NCBI GenBank assembly: GCA_016987375.1
Contig: PJRA01000313.1
Location: forward strand, 2,031,841-2,079,163
Direction of reading: 5' to 3'
Length of the DNA stretch: 47,323 nucleotides
Source: Brachionus koreanus
Lineage: Eukaryota > Rotifera > Eurotatoria > Ploima > Brachionidae
A program made the position numbers and the translations under genes. Positions 22,101 to 32,843 of the stretch are shown here, in pieces (position 1 is the first letter of the stretch; every line of letters begins with the position of its first letter). The notes beneath the pieces were generated by a model that ran no database searches, was not told where the DNA came from, and saw only the letters and a program-made list of their open reading frames with translations.

Positions 22101-25028
22101 TACTTTTGCTTGATTTTAATTCACTTTATCCCAGTATTATACAAGAGTTTAACATTTGTTTCACTACAATTAGTCGGCCATCAAACGACTTAGCTGAGAC
22201 AGATATTGATGAATATTTAGAAAATTTTATTAAAATACCTTCGCCAGATGAAAAACAAGGTATTTTGCCAACAGAAATTCGAAAATTAGTTGATTCAAGA
22301 CGTCAAGTTAAGCAGTTGATGCAAGACAAAAATTTGAGTTCAGATCTAAGAATGCAGGTAAAAACAAATTTTTTAAGAATAAATAACCTTAACTTTTTTC
22401 AATTTTTATCTTGATATTTTGTTTATTAAGCTTAAAAAAGTGAATTGGTATCCATTTGATAAGAATATAATTTTTTTCAAATATAAATATCTTTATTTAT
22501 TTTGATTATATTATCATAGATTAAAATATCTAACAAAAATATTTTTTAATTAAATAATTTACAATTGGAATCAAATTGAAAAAAAAATTAAAAAATATCT
22601 TATAACAAGATTTTTTTCCTAAATACCTTTTTAAAAATGACTCAAATATTTGTAAGATTTTTCTACAGCCGAATCTTTCAAATTTGATTAAAAAAAATTA
22701 AATTCAGTAATTTTTAAATTAATCAATTTTTCTCTGAAAAATATATAAATTCATTATTGTAGAAAATATATACACAATCTAATAGTTTTCAGCTTTTTTC
22801 ATGGCTAACTTTCGGCTGGATAAGCAACTTAGTAACAATTGATTATTTAGTTCATCTTATATTTTTCATAAAAAAGGTAATAAGATTTATTAAATTAAAA
22901 ATTTAATTAAATTAAATTAATAATATTAAATTAAATTTTTGCCAAAATGTGGTAACACTAGAAGCACCAAACGATTCATTTTGAGTTCAATTAAATGTCA
23001 ATATTAATTCAAAATATTTTTTCTCTTTAATTTTATTTTTTTTTTGCTGAAATTTCACTGTTCTTGATTACACTAAATTAAATCAAAACAATTTTATTTT
23101 TTAGAATTTTTATTTTTACACCAAATAAATTTTTTTAAAATTAAAATTAAAGTATGATATTCGACAAAAAGCATTGAAGCTTACCGCTAACAGTGTTTAT
23201 GGTTGCTTAGGTTTTGAAAATTCAAGATTCTATTGTAAACCTTTGGCAGCTTTAATCACCAAGAATGGTAGAAATATTTTGATGAAAACCAAAGATCTTG
23301 TCGAAAATGTAAAATTTGTTTGTTTTTATTTTAATATTCTTTAATTATTTAGAATAAATTAAATTAAATTTATTATTCTAGAAAAAAATTGAAGTAATTT
23401 ATGGTGATACAGATTCCATAATGATCAATACTAATTTAACAGATTATGACCAAGTAATTAAACTTGGTAATATGGTAATTTTATTTGAATTTAAAAAATA
23501 TTTAAAATAATTTCTTGTGGATATAGATAAAATCTGAAGTTAATAAGTTATATCGACACTTAGAAATCGATATTGATGGAGTTTTTAAATGTTTGCTTCT
23601 ACTAAGAAAAAAAAAATATGCTGCTTTGACAATTATTGGGAGAAATCCTAAAGACATGAGTTTACAATGTCAACAAGAAATAAAAGGTTTAGATGTTGTG
23701 CGTAGAGATTGGTGTATTTTAGCAAAACAAATTGGAGAAAAAGTGATCGGTGAGATACTTTCAGGAAATCAATTTGATTTAGTCTTATCAAATATAAACA
23801 AAATTTTGACTGATACAGCCGAAAGAATTAAAAACAATTCTTTCGATTTAAGCTTATTTGAAATATCCAAGGTTTTTTTAAAATAAATCAAAAAATTTTT
23901 TTTTCTTATTTTTTGCTTTAGCAATTAAACCGAAATCCCGAAGATTATAGCGATGCCAATCATCAGCCGCATGTTTTGGTCGCCTTAAGACACAATAAAG
24001 ATTCAAATAACAACAAAAAATATAAATCAGGAGATGTAGTCTCTTATATTGTTTGCGAGGACGGAACACAAAATTCTTCAACTCAACGATCCTATTCAAA
24101 AAGTGAATTGTTTAGAAATTCTGAAAAATTAAAACTAGACACAAAATACTATCTTACACAACAAGTACATCCAGTAGTGACTCGTTTGTGTGAGCCCATT
24201 GAAGGCATCGATGCTTATCATATTGCACAATCTTTAGGCCTTGATCCAACAGGATTTAGACACAAAAACTCGGCATCAAACTCAGGATCTACTATTGCCA
24301 TTCCACAGCTTTCTAAACAACAAAAAAAATTGGAAAATTTTATGAACGAATTAGAAAAATATTCAAATTGTTTGCCATTTAAATACATTTGTCCTGAGTG
24401 TAAAACTGAATCAAATTGGACTAGTCCTTTTTACAAATCAAATGATAACATAAAACAAGAACCTGTTGATGTTAAAATGGAAGCTGATGACGAAGAAGAT
24501 ATAAAACTGGAAGGAACTTCTATTATAATATCAGATACAAAAAATATGTCTAGCTCAAAAATAAAATGTATTTTAGAATCATGTTCTAATCCGGCTTGCA
24601 ATTTTAAGCCTTTGTCTAAGCCAGCTTATATTAAGAACTTAATATCTTTACAATTGGGAAAATTCATTAAGCAATATTATCAAGGATGGTTGGTTTGTGA
24701 GGATCCAATGTGTTCATTTAGAACAAAAAGAATTTCTTGTAAATACTTTCACGGAAGACCCCAGTGTGTAGAATGTGAACGATATGCTGCTAGTATGGAA
24801 TTTTCTCACTCTGATTTGTATTATCAGATGAAATTTTTTAAATTTATATTCGATTATGAGGCTTATAAAAATTGCTTTAAAGAAGACATGACCGATGTAA
24901 CATATTTGATTAGAAATAATAAAGAGATAGAAAAAACTTTGAATCAGTTAAAAGAGCATGTACATAAAAAATTAAAAAATAATTCGTTCGGAATTGTGAA
25001 TTTGACACAATTGTTCAAATTTTTTTAA
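19151..25028 (+). CDS. POLA1: DNA polymerase alpha catalytic subunit
   Basis: Family-B polymerase that extends RNA-DNA primers with primase at origins and Okazaki fragments. Exons 19151-19160, 19214-19305, 19355-22357, 23153-23308, 23382-23474, 23527-23871 and 23922-25028 give 1601 residues (human 1462). Catalytic motifs: DFNSLYPS (about 954, motif A), KLTANSVYG (about 1044, B) and YGDTDS (about 1094, C). GGRSERNE and [13 protein letters not shown] are alpha-type signatures. The C-terminus has two zinc modules for subunit B binding: Cys 1390/1393 with 1454/1459, and Cys 1492/1497/1515/1518. The N-terminus ([16 protein letters not shown]) matches the family. Unusual: a long acidic N-terminal region, an insertion before GGLVLDPK, and one of about 45 residues inside the first zinc module, all carrying psi-K-x-E motifs. 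Exon 1 codes only three and a third residues. The intron between motifs A and B is 795 bp. Confidence 0.97.
22358..23152 (+). other. Long POLA1 intron with a lone TIR-element end
   Basis: This 795-bp intron is over ten times the usual length here and lies between the exons for polymerase motifs A and B. At 22953-22981 it contains TAACACTAGAAGCACC and the following AAACGATTCA, matching the right end of the element at 15151-15294 in reverse complement. No partner end is visible, so this is a truncated copy that may have lengthened the intron. Confidence 0.5.
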
Positions 25029-25622
25029 GCTTCTGTTTTTTTTTAATAGAATTTAAATTTCGAAAAATTAAAAAGATAAAAATGTAAATTTTGCAATCAA
25101 ACTAAAAAATTTTAAAGTGAGTTTTAACAATATCAATTGTTAAATACTCAAGCATATTGAAGTCAATATATTCTGCTTTCTTTATCTTTTTTAAATAAAC
25201 ATATAAAAATTTATTCAAATGTACTTTATTTTAAAAAATTTAGATTTCATTTAAGTGACTTATTTTAATCAATCAATTCAAATAATTTGAAAATTTTCAA
25301 GAAAATATAATTAGATAAAAATCGAATTTTGTTACATTACTTTTGTTTTCGTATGAATTAATGAGTAGAATGTTTAGAGTGAAACCAAAAATTTTACTTT
25401 TGCAAATGGAATTATTTTAATAAATTTAATATTTCAAACAAATTAGACATTTTTTATTTATTTTTATTTTTTTTACGAAAAAGACCAAATTCTCTAAATT
25501 TAAATTATTAGTGCTTGTTGAGAAAAAATTAAATCTGGAATTTTTTATATTAATTTAAGATAAAAAAAGATATTGACATTCAGTATTATTATAATTTGAT
25601 CTAAAAACTGAAAAGGTCAAAA
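25029..25622. other. Intergenic POLA1 / GNL1
   Basis: 594 bp of AT-rich spacer between two genes on the same strand. It would contain the POLA1 3' UTR and the GNL1 promoter. No other feature seen. Confidence 0.5.
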
Positions 25623-27734
25623 ATGCCATTGAACAGGCGAAGAAAACCATTTAGTTCGAAGCAAAAAAAGCAGCAACTTATTGCTAAACGTGAAAGAAAA
25701 CGGAATAAAAGTAATAAGCAATCAACATTTGATCAAATTTTTGATTAGTTTTTGTTTAAGATCAAGAGAGCTCATCTTCTGACTCAGAAGAAGATTTCGA
25801 ATCTGACAATAAAACTAATTTAAATCTGTTTAATCATCAAACAAAAGATTCTCAGCAAGAAAATCGAAGCAAATTTAAGCTTCTTTTTTTGAAAGAATCA
25901 CCATATGAAATAAAGCGTCGCAAAGCTGATGCTGCAAAACCACTGAACACTAAAACAGATTCTGATTTAGAATTAGAAATTGAAGATGTTTACAGACCAT
26001 CCAGCCCTTTAGATATACCTATTAGGCCAAAATGGTCTTATGAAATGGACAAGGAACAACTTGAGAACCAAGAAAAAAATTACTTCTCTGTATTTTTTTG
26101 AATGTTAAAAAAAATCAAAATTTAATTCTAACTAATATTTTTAGGATTATTTAACCAGAATTTTAGAAAATTTTCAAGATCAAGATTTAAGCTATTTTGA
26201 AATGAATCTTGAAACTTGGCGTCAGCTTTGGAGAGTAGCTGAAATTAGCGATATTATTCTTCTTATTGTAGATATTAGATATGCACCTCTTCATTTTTCT
26301 CCTAAATTTTATGAATACTGTATAAATATTCTAGAAAAAGATATAATTTTAATATTGAATAAAATTGATTTGGTGCCCAGTTCGTTAGTTGTTGCATGGA
26401 AAAATTATTTTCAGACTAAATTTCCGAATTTACACATTATTTTATTTTCTTCAGCAAAACAGATAAAGCATAAACGAAAAAAAGACAAAAAAAATGCAGA
26501 GACAAATAAAGAAATTGATCAGGAATATGAACTAGAAGTTAAATCAATAGCAGCTCAAATCAACACGGCTAGAGCTCATAGAAAATTGTATGAGTGTGTG
26601 AAAAATATTGTCGGAAATCAAGTTGACTTGACCAGTTGGTCAAATATGACTGAAAAATTGGCCAAAGATTCTACTTTGTTCAATTCAACTGAAGCAGTCG
26701 AAAATTTAAAAATATCTGAACATGAAGTTAAATCAATGGATGATCTTTATTTTGGTGAAGTTAAACGTGTTAAATATGAGCACGGTTTTGTTACAATTGG
26801 ATGTTGTGGTAACAATACAATCAAACTAAATTTAAACAATTTTATAATTTTATTTTTAAGGATTTCCGAATGTGGGTAAAAGTTCCTTATTAAATTCACT
26901 GAATGGCCGCAAAGTTGTAAGTGTAAGTAGAACACCAGGTCATACAAAACATTTGCAGACTATTTTTTTGACAAAAAATGTTCGTCTATGTGATTGTCCC
27001 GGACTTGTATTTCCTTCTTTAGTATCTAAGCCCCTTCAAGTAAAAAATTTTTTTACTTTGTTAACTAAATTTTTTCTTAAAATAATTTAAAAAGATAATT
27101 GCAGGTATTTATCCGATATCTCAATTACAAGAGCCTTATAGTGCCATTAGATTTATTACCGAAAGAATTCCATTAATAGATATTCTGAAATTGAAACACC
27201 CAACTGAAAAAATTGTTCAAAATAACAGTGATTGGAGTCCTCTTGAAATTTGTGAAGGTAAGATAAAATATATGCATTTATTAATGTAATTTAATTATTC
27301 AATTTAATTATTTAGCATGGGCTATTAAAAGAGGTTATTTTACTGCTAAAGCGTCACGACCAGATGTATTTAGAGCAGCTAATGAACTTTTGAGAATGAC
27401 TTTAGATGGAGCTATTTGTTTAGATTTAAGACCAAAAAATTATGCAAAAAATAAATCATTCTGGAAAGAGCACCCTGAAACTAAAGAATTGGATCGTATC
27501 ACACTTGAAGTTGAGGCAATGGCGAAAAAAAAGCGAAGCTTAATGATTCCTTTATCAGAGGAATGTAGTGAAGCTAGTCAAGAATCAGAAAATGAGCAAT
27601 GTAAAAATTATTTTAATTTGAGCTTTAGAAAAAAAAATAAAACACTTATGCAAAACGAGATATCATCCGAAGTAAAGGATGATTCTAGTTCAGAGAGCGG
27701 TGAAAACATATATTCTGTATTACAAAAGGAATAA
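25623..27734 (+). CDS. GNL1: GNL1 / MMR1-type circularly permuted GTPase
   Basis: Guanine nucleotide-binding protein-like 1, a YlqF/YawG-family GTPase whose G motifs run G4-G5-G1-G3. Exons 25623-25710, 25761-26089, 26145-26808, 26861-27039, 27095-27257 and 27316-27734 give 613 residues (human 607). Landmarks: basic N-terminus MPLNRRRKPFSSKQKK, EVYRPSSPLD-like block (DVYRPSSPLDIPIRP), MNLETWRQLWRVAEISDIIL, G4 NKID (about 211-214), G1 GFPNVGKSS (about 361-369), SVSRTPGHTKH, G3 DCPGL (about 405), GIYPISQLQEPYSA and FRAANELLRM. The C-terminus is Ser/Glu-rich and ends with YSVLQKE, recalling the human YALLGEDEC tail. The first G-domain half carries a Lys-rich insertion (KHKRKKDKKN). AATAAA at 27758-27763. 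Cellular role in animals remains poorly defined. Confidence 0.96.
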
Positions 27735-28777
27735 TTTAATTTAAACTCATGTATATTAATAAAACAAATTTAATAAACAATTGAATGAATATAGAACCGA
27801 AAAAAAAATTGTTTAACATAATTTACCTTAATATTGAAAATTAAATTTATGTATACAGTTTTTATTTAATGAAAAAAATAATAAACAGAAATCAATTTAA
27901 AATTTACTTATTATAAATTTCAGCGATGAATTTTTAATTAAAATCTTTTTGTCTCTAATTAGAAATGCTAAATTACTCTCAATTAGCTATTTAATGTCTT
28001 TTTTTCAATTTACAAATCCCACTTTTTTAAAATAATTTTTAAGAAAATTGAATCTTGATAGAATTAATTTTTTTATATAGAATCAAAATTTTAGATGATA
28101 GATACTTTTGAAAACTAAGCTAAATAACTAAATTTGAATTCTTATTAATAATTAGCCGGGTTTTTTTAGAGTTAAAGAATATTGATTTTAAGATTTGTGA
28201 AAATTATTTACAATCTCAATAAAAATTAATCCGTTTGAATAGTTGATTTACACTTGATTCTAAAAAAAAATTATAAGATTTTACTCTGGTTTTCTTACTC
28301 TTAATTTCATAGAACTAGTTATGTTGATAATTTTCTATTTATTTCTAGCTAATATGAAAATCTTTTAGTTATTAGTTTAAAAACTATTAGAAAAAAAACT
28401 TAAATTTTTTTGCTTTTATGAAAATATATTTAATTTTTTTTAATTTATAATTTATACAGCTGGAAAAACTTTCGTTGTTTTAACAGTTTTTTTTTTTACT
28501 TATAATACATAGCTTTTTAATAATATAAAATTAAAATTTAATATATTATAATTTCAAAATATTTTGAAACTTGAAATATTAAAGATTAGAAAATTTAGAT
28601 TACTTGGTATTACATCATAACATTTTCTTAAATTATCTTATCAATATCAAATCATATTTAATCATATCGATTACAGCCATAAACAAAAATTGAATTATAA
28701 TCAATAATTTTTATATTTAAAGATTTAAGATTTTTTTTTATCAATTAAGAAAAAAAATTATTAAGATTTTTTAAATT
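27735..28777. other. Intergenic, convergent GNL1 / PUSL1 ends
   Basis: About 1 kb of A/T-rich spacer between two converging genes. It contains the GNL1 polyadenylation signal at its left edge. I see no coding exon or repeat in it. Confidence 0.55.
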
Positions 28778-30102
28778 TTATTTTAAGAAATCATTAGGAT
28801 CATATTCAACAGATTTTAAAAAGAGACCGTACGGCTTCATTACACTAGTTAAATCTTTATAATAGTATTTTTTTGGCTCAGATAACATTTTATTTATTTG
28901 CTCAATGGGAATTATACCTCTGGCAACATCACTTGCAGCGCCTACCATTTTACGTATCATCTTATACAAAAATGAAGAGCTTTTTATCTCTAACTCAATG
29001 ATTTCATAGTTTTCGTGAAACTTGTCTAGGTAATTTGACATAAATTGACTTTTACTTGAATTTATTTCTTTAAAAATATGATACATTGCTTCTTTTTTTT
29101 TTAAATTAAATTACTTATATCAACCAATTTGACCGGATTTTTATTTTTAGCCATCATTTCATCTCTTCCTTGTTTGGTGGTAAACGCACTAAAGTCATGC
29201 TGTCCATTAAATAGCTTAATTGCTTCGAAAAACAAATCTTTGCTTATTGGTTCACTGGGATATGTTGAACGAAATTTTATATCAAATATTAAAATTAAAT
29301 TTTATTTACTTTAATTCGGTTACACAATCAGCTTCAAAAATTCCTAAATAATTTTTGAGAGGATATAAGTATGGTAAAGAGAAGTTGAAGCTTTTATTTT
29401 TTAATAACTGATCAATTTTTTTTACTGTTTCTATTTCATTCCAATAATTTTGACCATTTTTTAAGTAGGCCAATCTGTACAAATATGTCCTAGACTTGGC
29501 GTGTCTTGATACAAAATTTGTGCTAACCTCTGAGCATTTTATTATTCTTTATTAAACATTATTTAATTTAGATTACTAATTTATTGAAAAATATAATTCA
29601 AGCTTTTATTTTTATGAAATTTAATTGCTTTTATGATGATATTTTTAGATTTTAAAGCTAAAAAAATAGCTTAAATAAAATCAGACTTTTTTTGAGTCAT
29701 GTGACATAAATTCTGAATTTTTTTTAATAAATTACCTGATATGATTTTGATCTTTTATAAAATTTTTGTTTAGCTCATTTTTTATTTCAGCACAAATATT
29801 ATCAGATCTATATGGTTCATGTGTTGCAATATCGAAGTGAGCTGTATTGGATAAAGCATGAACTCCAGCATCAGTTCGACTGGATATACAAATATTAGAT
29901 TTTAATTCAAAATTTTCGCTGAATGATTCTTGTAAATTTTTAAACATAACATTATGTACAGTGTGAACACTGTTTAATTGCTTTGCCACGCCACTAGAAT
30001 CAAAAATTTACTCTTTTGTCTAAGTTATTAGCTTAGATACCTAAATCTAGATCCATTGTATGAAAACTCAATAAAAAATCTTCGCACACTAGAGCTTGCC
30101 AT
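28778..30102 (-). CDS. PUSL1: TruA-family tRNA pseudouridine synthase, PUSL1-like
   Basis: Isomerises uridine to pseudouridine in tRNA; PUSL1 is mitochondrial in mammals. Exons on the minus strand: 30102-30041, 29993-29736, 29546-29310, 29254-29115, 29067-28778, giving 328 residues (human 303). Key blocks: VRRFFIEFSYNGSRFSGVAK at the start, the catalytic ISSRTDAGVHALSNTAHF (Asp about 62), SRHAKSRTYLYRLAY, LFNGQHDFSAFT, SSFLYKMIRKMVGA and PYGLFLKSVEYD. SGVAK followed by a divergent segment and the GLFLKSV ending point to PUSL1 rather than PUS1 or PUS3. The last intron was set at 47 bp (29114-29068); a 23-nt alternative keeping eight more residues was rejected as too short. It is head to head with LSM14. 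Confidence 0.92.
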
Positions 30103-30787
30103 TATAGTGATTTTTTTATTTATCAAGTCAAGACATGTTCTTAGTCAGGTACTGAGCAAAATTTTGCAACTCTATTTCAAAACTTGTTTCATCTTATTCT
30201 CAGGATTTAAAATAATTATGATGCAGAAAAAAAAAAACAAGAAGAAATGAAGAACATAAAATTTGCACGTTTTTAATCCAGACTAAGATTCTATTATTGC
30301 AAGCATGCTAAAATTTGCTTTCTCTAGTTACATTTTTTATGTTCGCAATTATTAAGCAATATTAAAATTTAAAATAAAAATGGTTCTTGCAAGCGATGAC
30401 GAAATTTTTTGAAAGCTAGCTTGATGAAAAAGAAAACTGCAATCCTTTGGCAAGTGTTTCTATTTGCAAGTCTCTAAAACAACTGTTTAACTTAAGCCAA
30501 CTAGAAGCATTGTTTTTTTCAATTCAAGGGTAGCATTAGATCGTGTACGTGTGTGTGTGTATATGAATAGAAATAAGTCCAGAATTGGCAATAAGAATAA
30601 AGCTTTAGCTAAGGATTGAGAATAGTTTTTTTGACATATAAAATTATAAAAGCTGATCTTTAACTAAGAGTCATTTTTGTTTAAAAAAAAATTTCAACAA
30701 ATTTACAAAGCTTAAGCTTGTCTAAAGCTAAAAAAACTTTTTGTCCAATTTAGATTTTTATTTATTGAGTTAAATAATTAATTAGAA
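30103..30787. promoter_or_regulatory. Divergent intergenic region PUSL1 / LSM14
   Basis: 685 bp between two gene heads, expected to hold both promoters and the LSM14 5' UTR. A short alternating purine-pyrimidine tract rich in GT lies near 30541-30563. The part from about 30370 is less AT-biased than most spacers here. No site can be assigned. Confidence 0.45.
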
Positions 30788-32843
30788 ATGGCAACTACTC
30801 CTTATCTAGGAAGCAAAATCAGTTTGGTATCCAAAGCCAAAATTCGCTATGAGGGTATTTTGTACACTATTGATACTAATGAATCAACTGTCGCTTTAGC
30901 CAAAGGTAATAGGCTCATGATAGACTAATCAAGCAAATATTTAAATTAATTTTTCCATTTAAGTTCGTTCATTTGGTACTGAGGACCGTCCGACTGATCG
31001 TCCAGTGCCACCGCGTGATGAAGTATTCGAGTACATAATTTTCCGTGGAAGTGACATCGAAGACTTACACGTTTGTGAGCCATATCCAGCTGCCAAACAA
31101 CAAAATCAATTACCATCTGGCTTAATGCAGGATCCAGCTATTGTTACCACATCCTCAGGTCCAGTTTTCCCAAACAGCACTCAACAATCATCAGTGCCAA
31201 GCCAGACACCGATGACCAATTTACCAAGCTCAACTGCCACCAACATGCCTTCAGTTCCGTCTCAGCCAATCAACAACACTGGCTCAGTTCAAACTCAACA
31301 ACAAGCTCAAACCAATACTCAACAAGCTGAAAGACGCTCTCCAACCCAAGACAGCAGTGTTCAAGTCGACAGCGACCGACAAAACACAGCCAACCAACAA
31401 CAGCAGCAACAAAGAACTGTTGGCTCACAACGTCACCAAAATGACTATAGAGAGAATAATCAACGTATGCAACAAAATAATGGATACCAAAACCAACGCA
31501 ACAATGGTTACCAAAATCAACGCAATAATGGCTATCAAAATCAGCAACGTGGAAAAAATTTGCAACAAAATGGCTACAGACGCCAAAGACAACCAATGCA
31601 AGAACGTAATCAACAATATGCTTCACGTGAGTTATTATTACTTCTTTGTAAATCTTAAGGCCTATTTCTATGCTTCACTGAAATCTTTTATCTTTCTGTG
31701 ATTAAAAAAAAAAGAAAAAAAACTAAAAAAAAATGACTAATCCGTGATTTGAACAGTTAACTCAAGCCTTAATCAATCAATGAACAATAGTTTCCATAAA
31801 CCAATGCACAAGAATTCCAAAAATCCAACACCAGAAAAGTTCCAAAAAAGAAGAAGACGTGTCAACTCTGCTACCAAGCAAAGAAGATTGTCTCAATCAA
31901 GAAACTACAATCGCAAACAGCAGAACAACACTTCGGTTAACAAAAATTCACGAAGTAATGCGCCCGTCATCTCACCTATTTTCTAACCTAACTCAATTTT
32001 AACTTTTAATATTTTAATTTTATTTGTTTTTTGTTTCTAACATTTTAGTTTTTACTAATTGTTTTAGTTGAAGAATGAAGCATAGATAATTCATTTTAAA
32101 ATAATTGATTCATTTATGCTTTATTTTAAGGACAAAATGTGTCACCTCGTCAACAAAGACGTCCACAAATGCCACGCAACGCTCAAACTCCATCGCAGAA
32201 TGGTCAACCTCTTAAATTCGAAGGTGAATTTGACTTTGAGCAAGCTAACGCCAGATTCGAACAAGAAATCGAAAAAGAATTCGATAAGCTCAAGATTGGC
32301 ACTGGCAAAAATGACACCAACAACAATGACACTTCTCTAAATCAATCACAATCAATGAACTTGCAAGATGAGCAACACTTGATGATGAAAAAAAACATTC
32401 AATCTGCTCTAGACAATCAAACACAGCCGCAAAATGATCATTTAAATGAAGAAAATAAGAATTTCTATGACAAAAACATTTCATTTTTCGACCGTATTTC
32501 ATGTGAAGCTAATGAGAAATCAATGACCAGAAACAAAAATTGGAAAGAGGAGAGAAAATTGAACAGTGAAACATTCGGTTTGACAAGACCACTAAATTAT
32601 ACTCCACGTCAAAATTATCAATACAGAAACCAAAGCGGACGAAACTATCCAAGAAACAATTCGGGCCAACAATACCGTCAATCAAACAACTCAAACAATC
32701 AAATGAGATATACTAATGGACCACGAGTACCATCTGGCCAACGAACTGGTGGATATCAAAACAATGGATATCGAAGAAATGATAACTATGTATTAATGCC
32801 AACCGGACAACGTGTCGGTGGTCGCCGATTTGGCTCAAGATAA
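30788..32843 (+). CDS. LSM14: LSM14 / RAP55 (Scd6 family) translational repressor
   Basis: P-body protein that binds mRNA and recruits DDX6 and other silencing factors. Exons 30788-30905, 30964-31626, 31757-31954 and 32131-32843 give 563 residues. The LSm domain fills residues 1-80 ([59 protein letters not shown]). A Gln/Asn-rich, low-complexity middle follows with three copies of an NNGYQNQ unit. Then come the FDF motif ([14 protein letters not shown], about 360), FFD box (NISFFDRI, about 445), TFG box ([11 protein letters not shown], about 474) and Arg/Gly-rich tail ending GGRRFGSR. Exon 3 is phase 1 on both sides (198 bp) and may be skipped. If its donor is ignored, its frame runs on to a stop at 31984-31986, giving a short form without FDF/FFD/TFG. 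Confidence 0.95.
31475..31550 (+). repeat. Three tandem 24-bp coding repeats in LSM14
   Basis: Three successive units encode NNGYQNQR or close to it (third: NNGYQNQQR). Silent differences between units show that the protein repeat is maintained. It lies in the Gln/Asn-rich region between the LSm domain and the FDF motif, where such Tyr/Asn/Gln repeats may help phase separation (inference). Confidence 0.8.

Noticed and set aside
29068..29114. A 23-nt intron ending at the first AG in PUSL1 (before the final exon)
   Set aside because: The same donor with a downstream AG gives a 47-bp intron in the same frame, matching the size of other introns; 23 nt would be exceptional.
30056..30250. Plus-strand frame overlapping PUSL1 exon 1
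   Set aside because: It is the antisense shadow of the first PUSL1 exon and its upstream sequence.
30541..30563. GT-rich alternating tract before LSM14
   Set aside because: A short microsatellite of ordinary length; no evidence for function.
31270..31626. Several 60-118-codon frames on both strands across LSM14 exon 2
   Set aside because: Shadows of the Gln/Asn-rich coding repeat; CAA/AAT codons read in other frames stay open.
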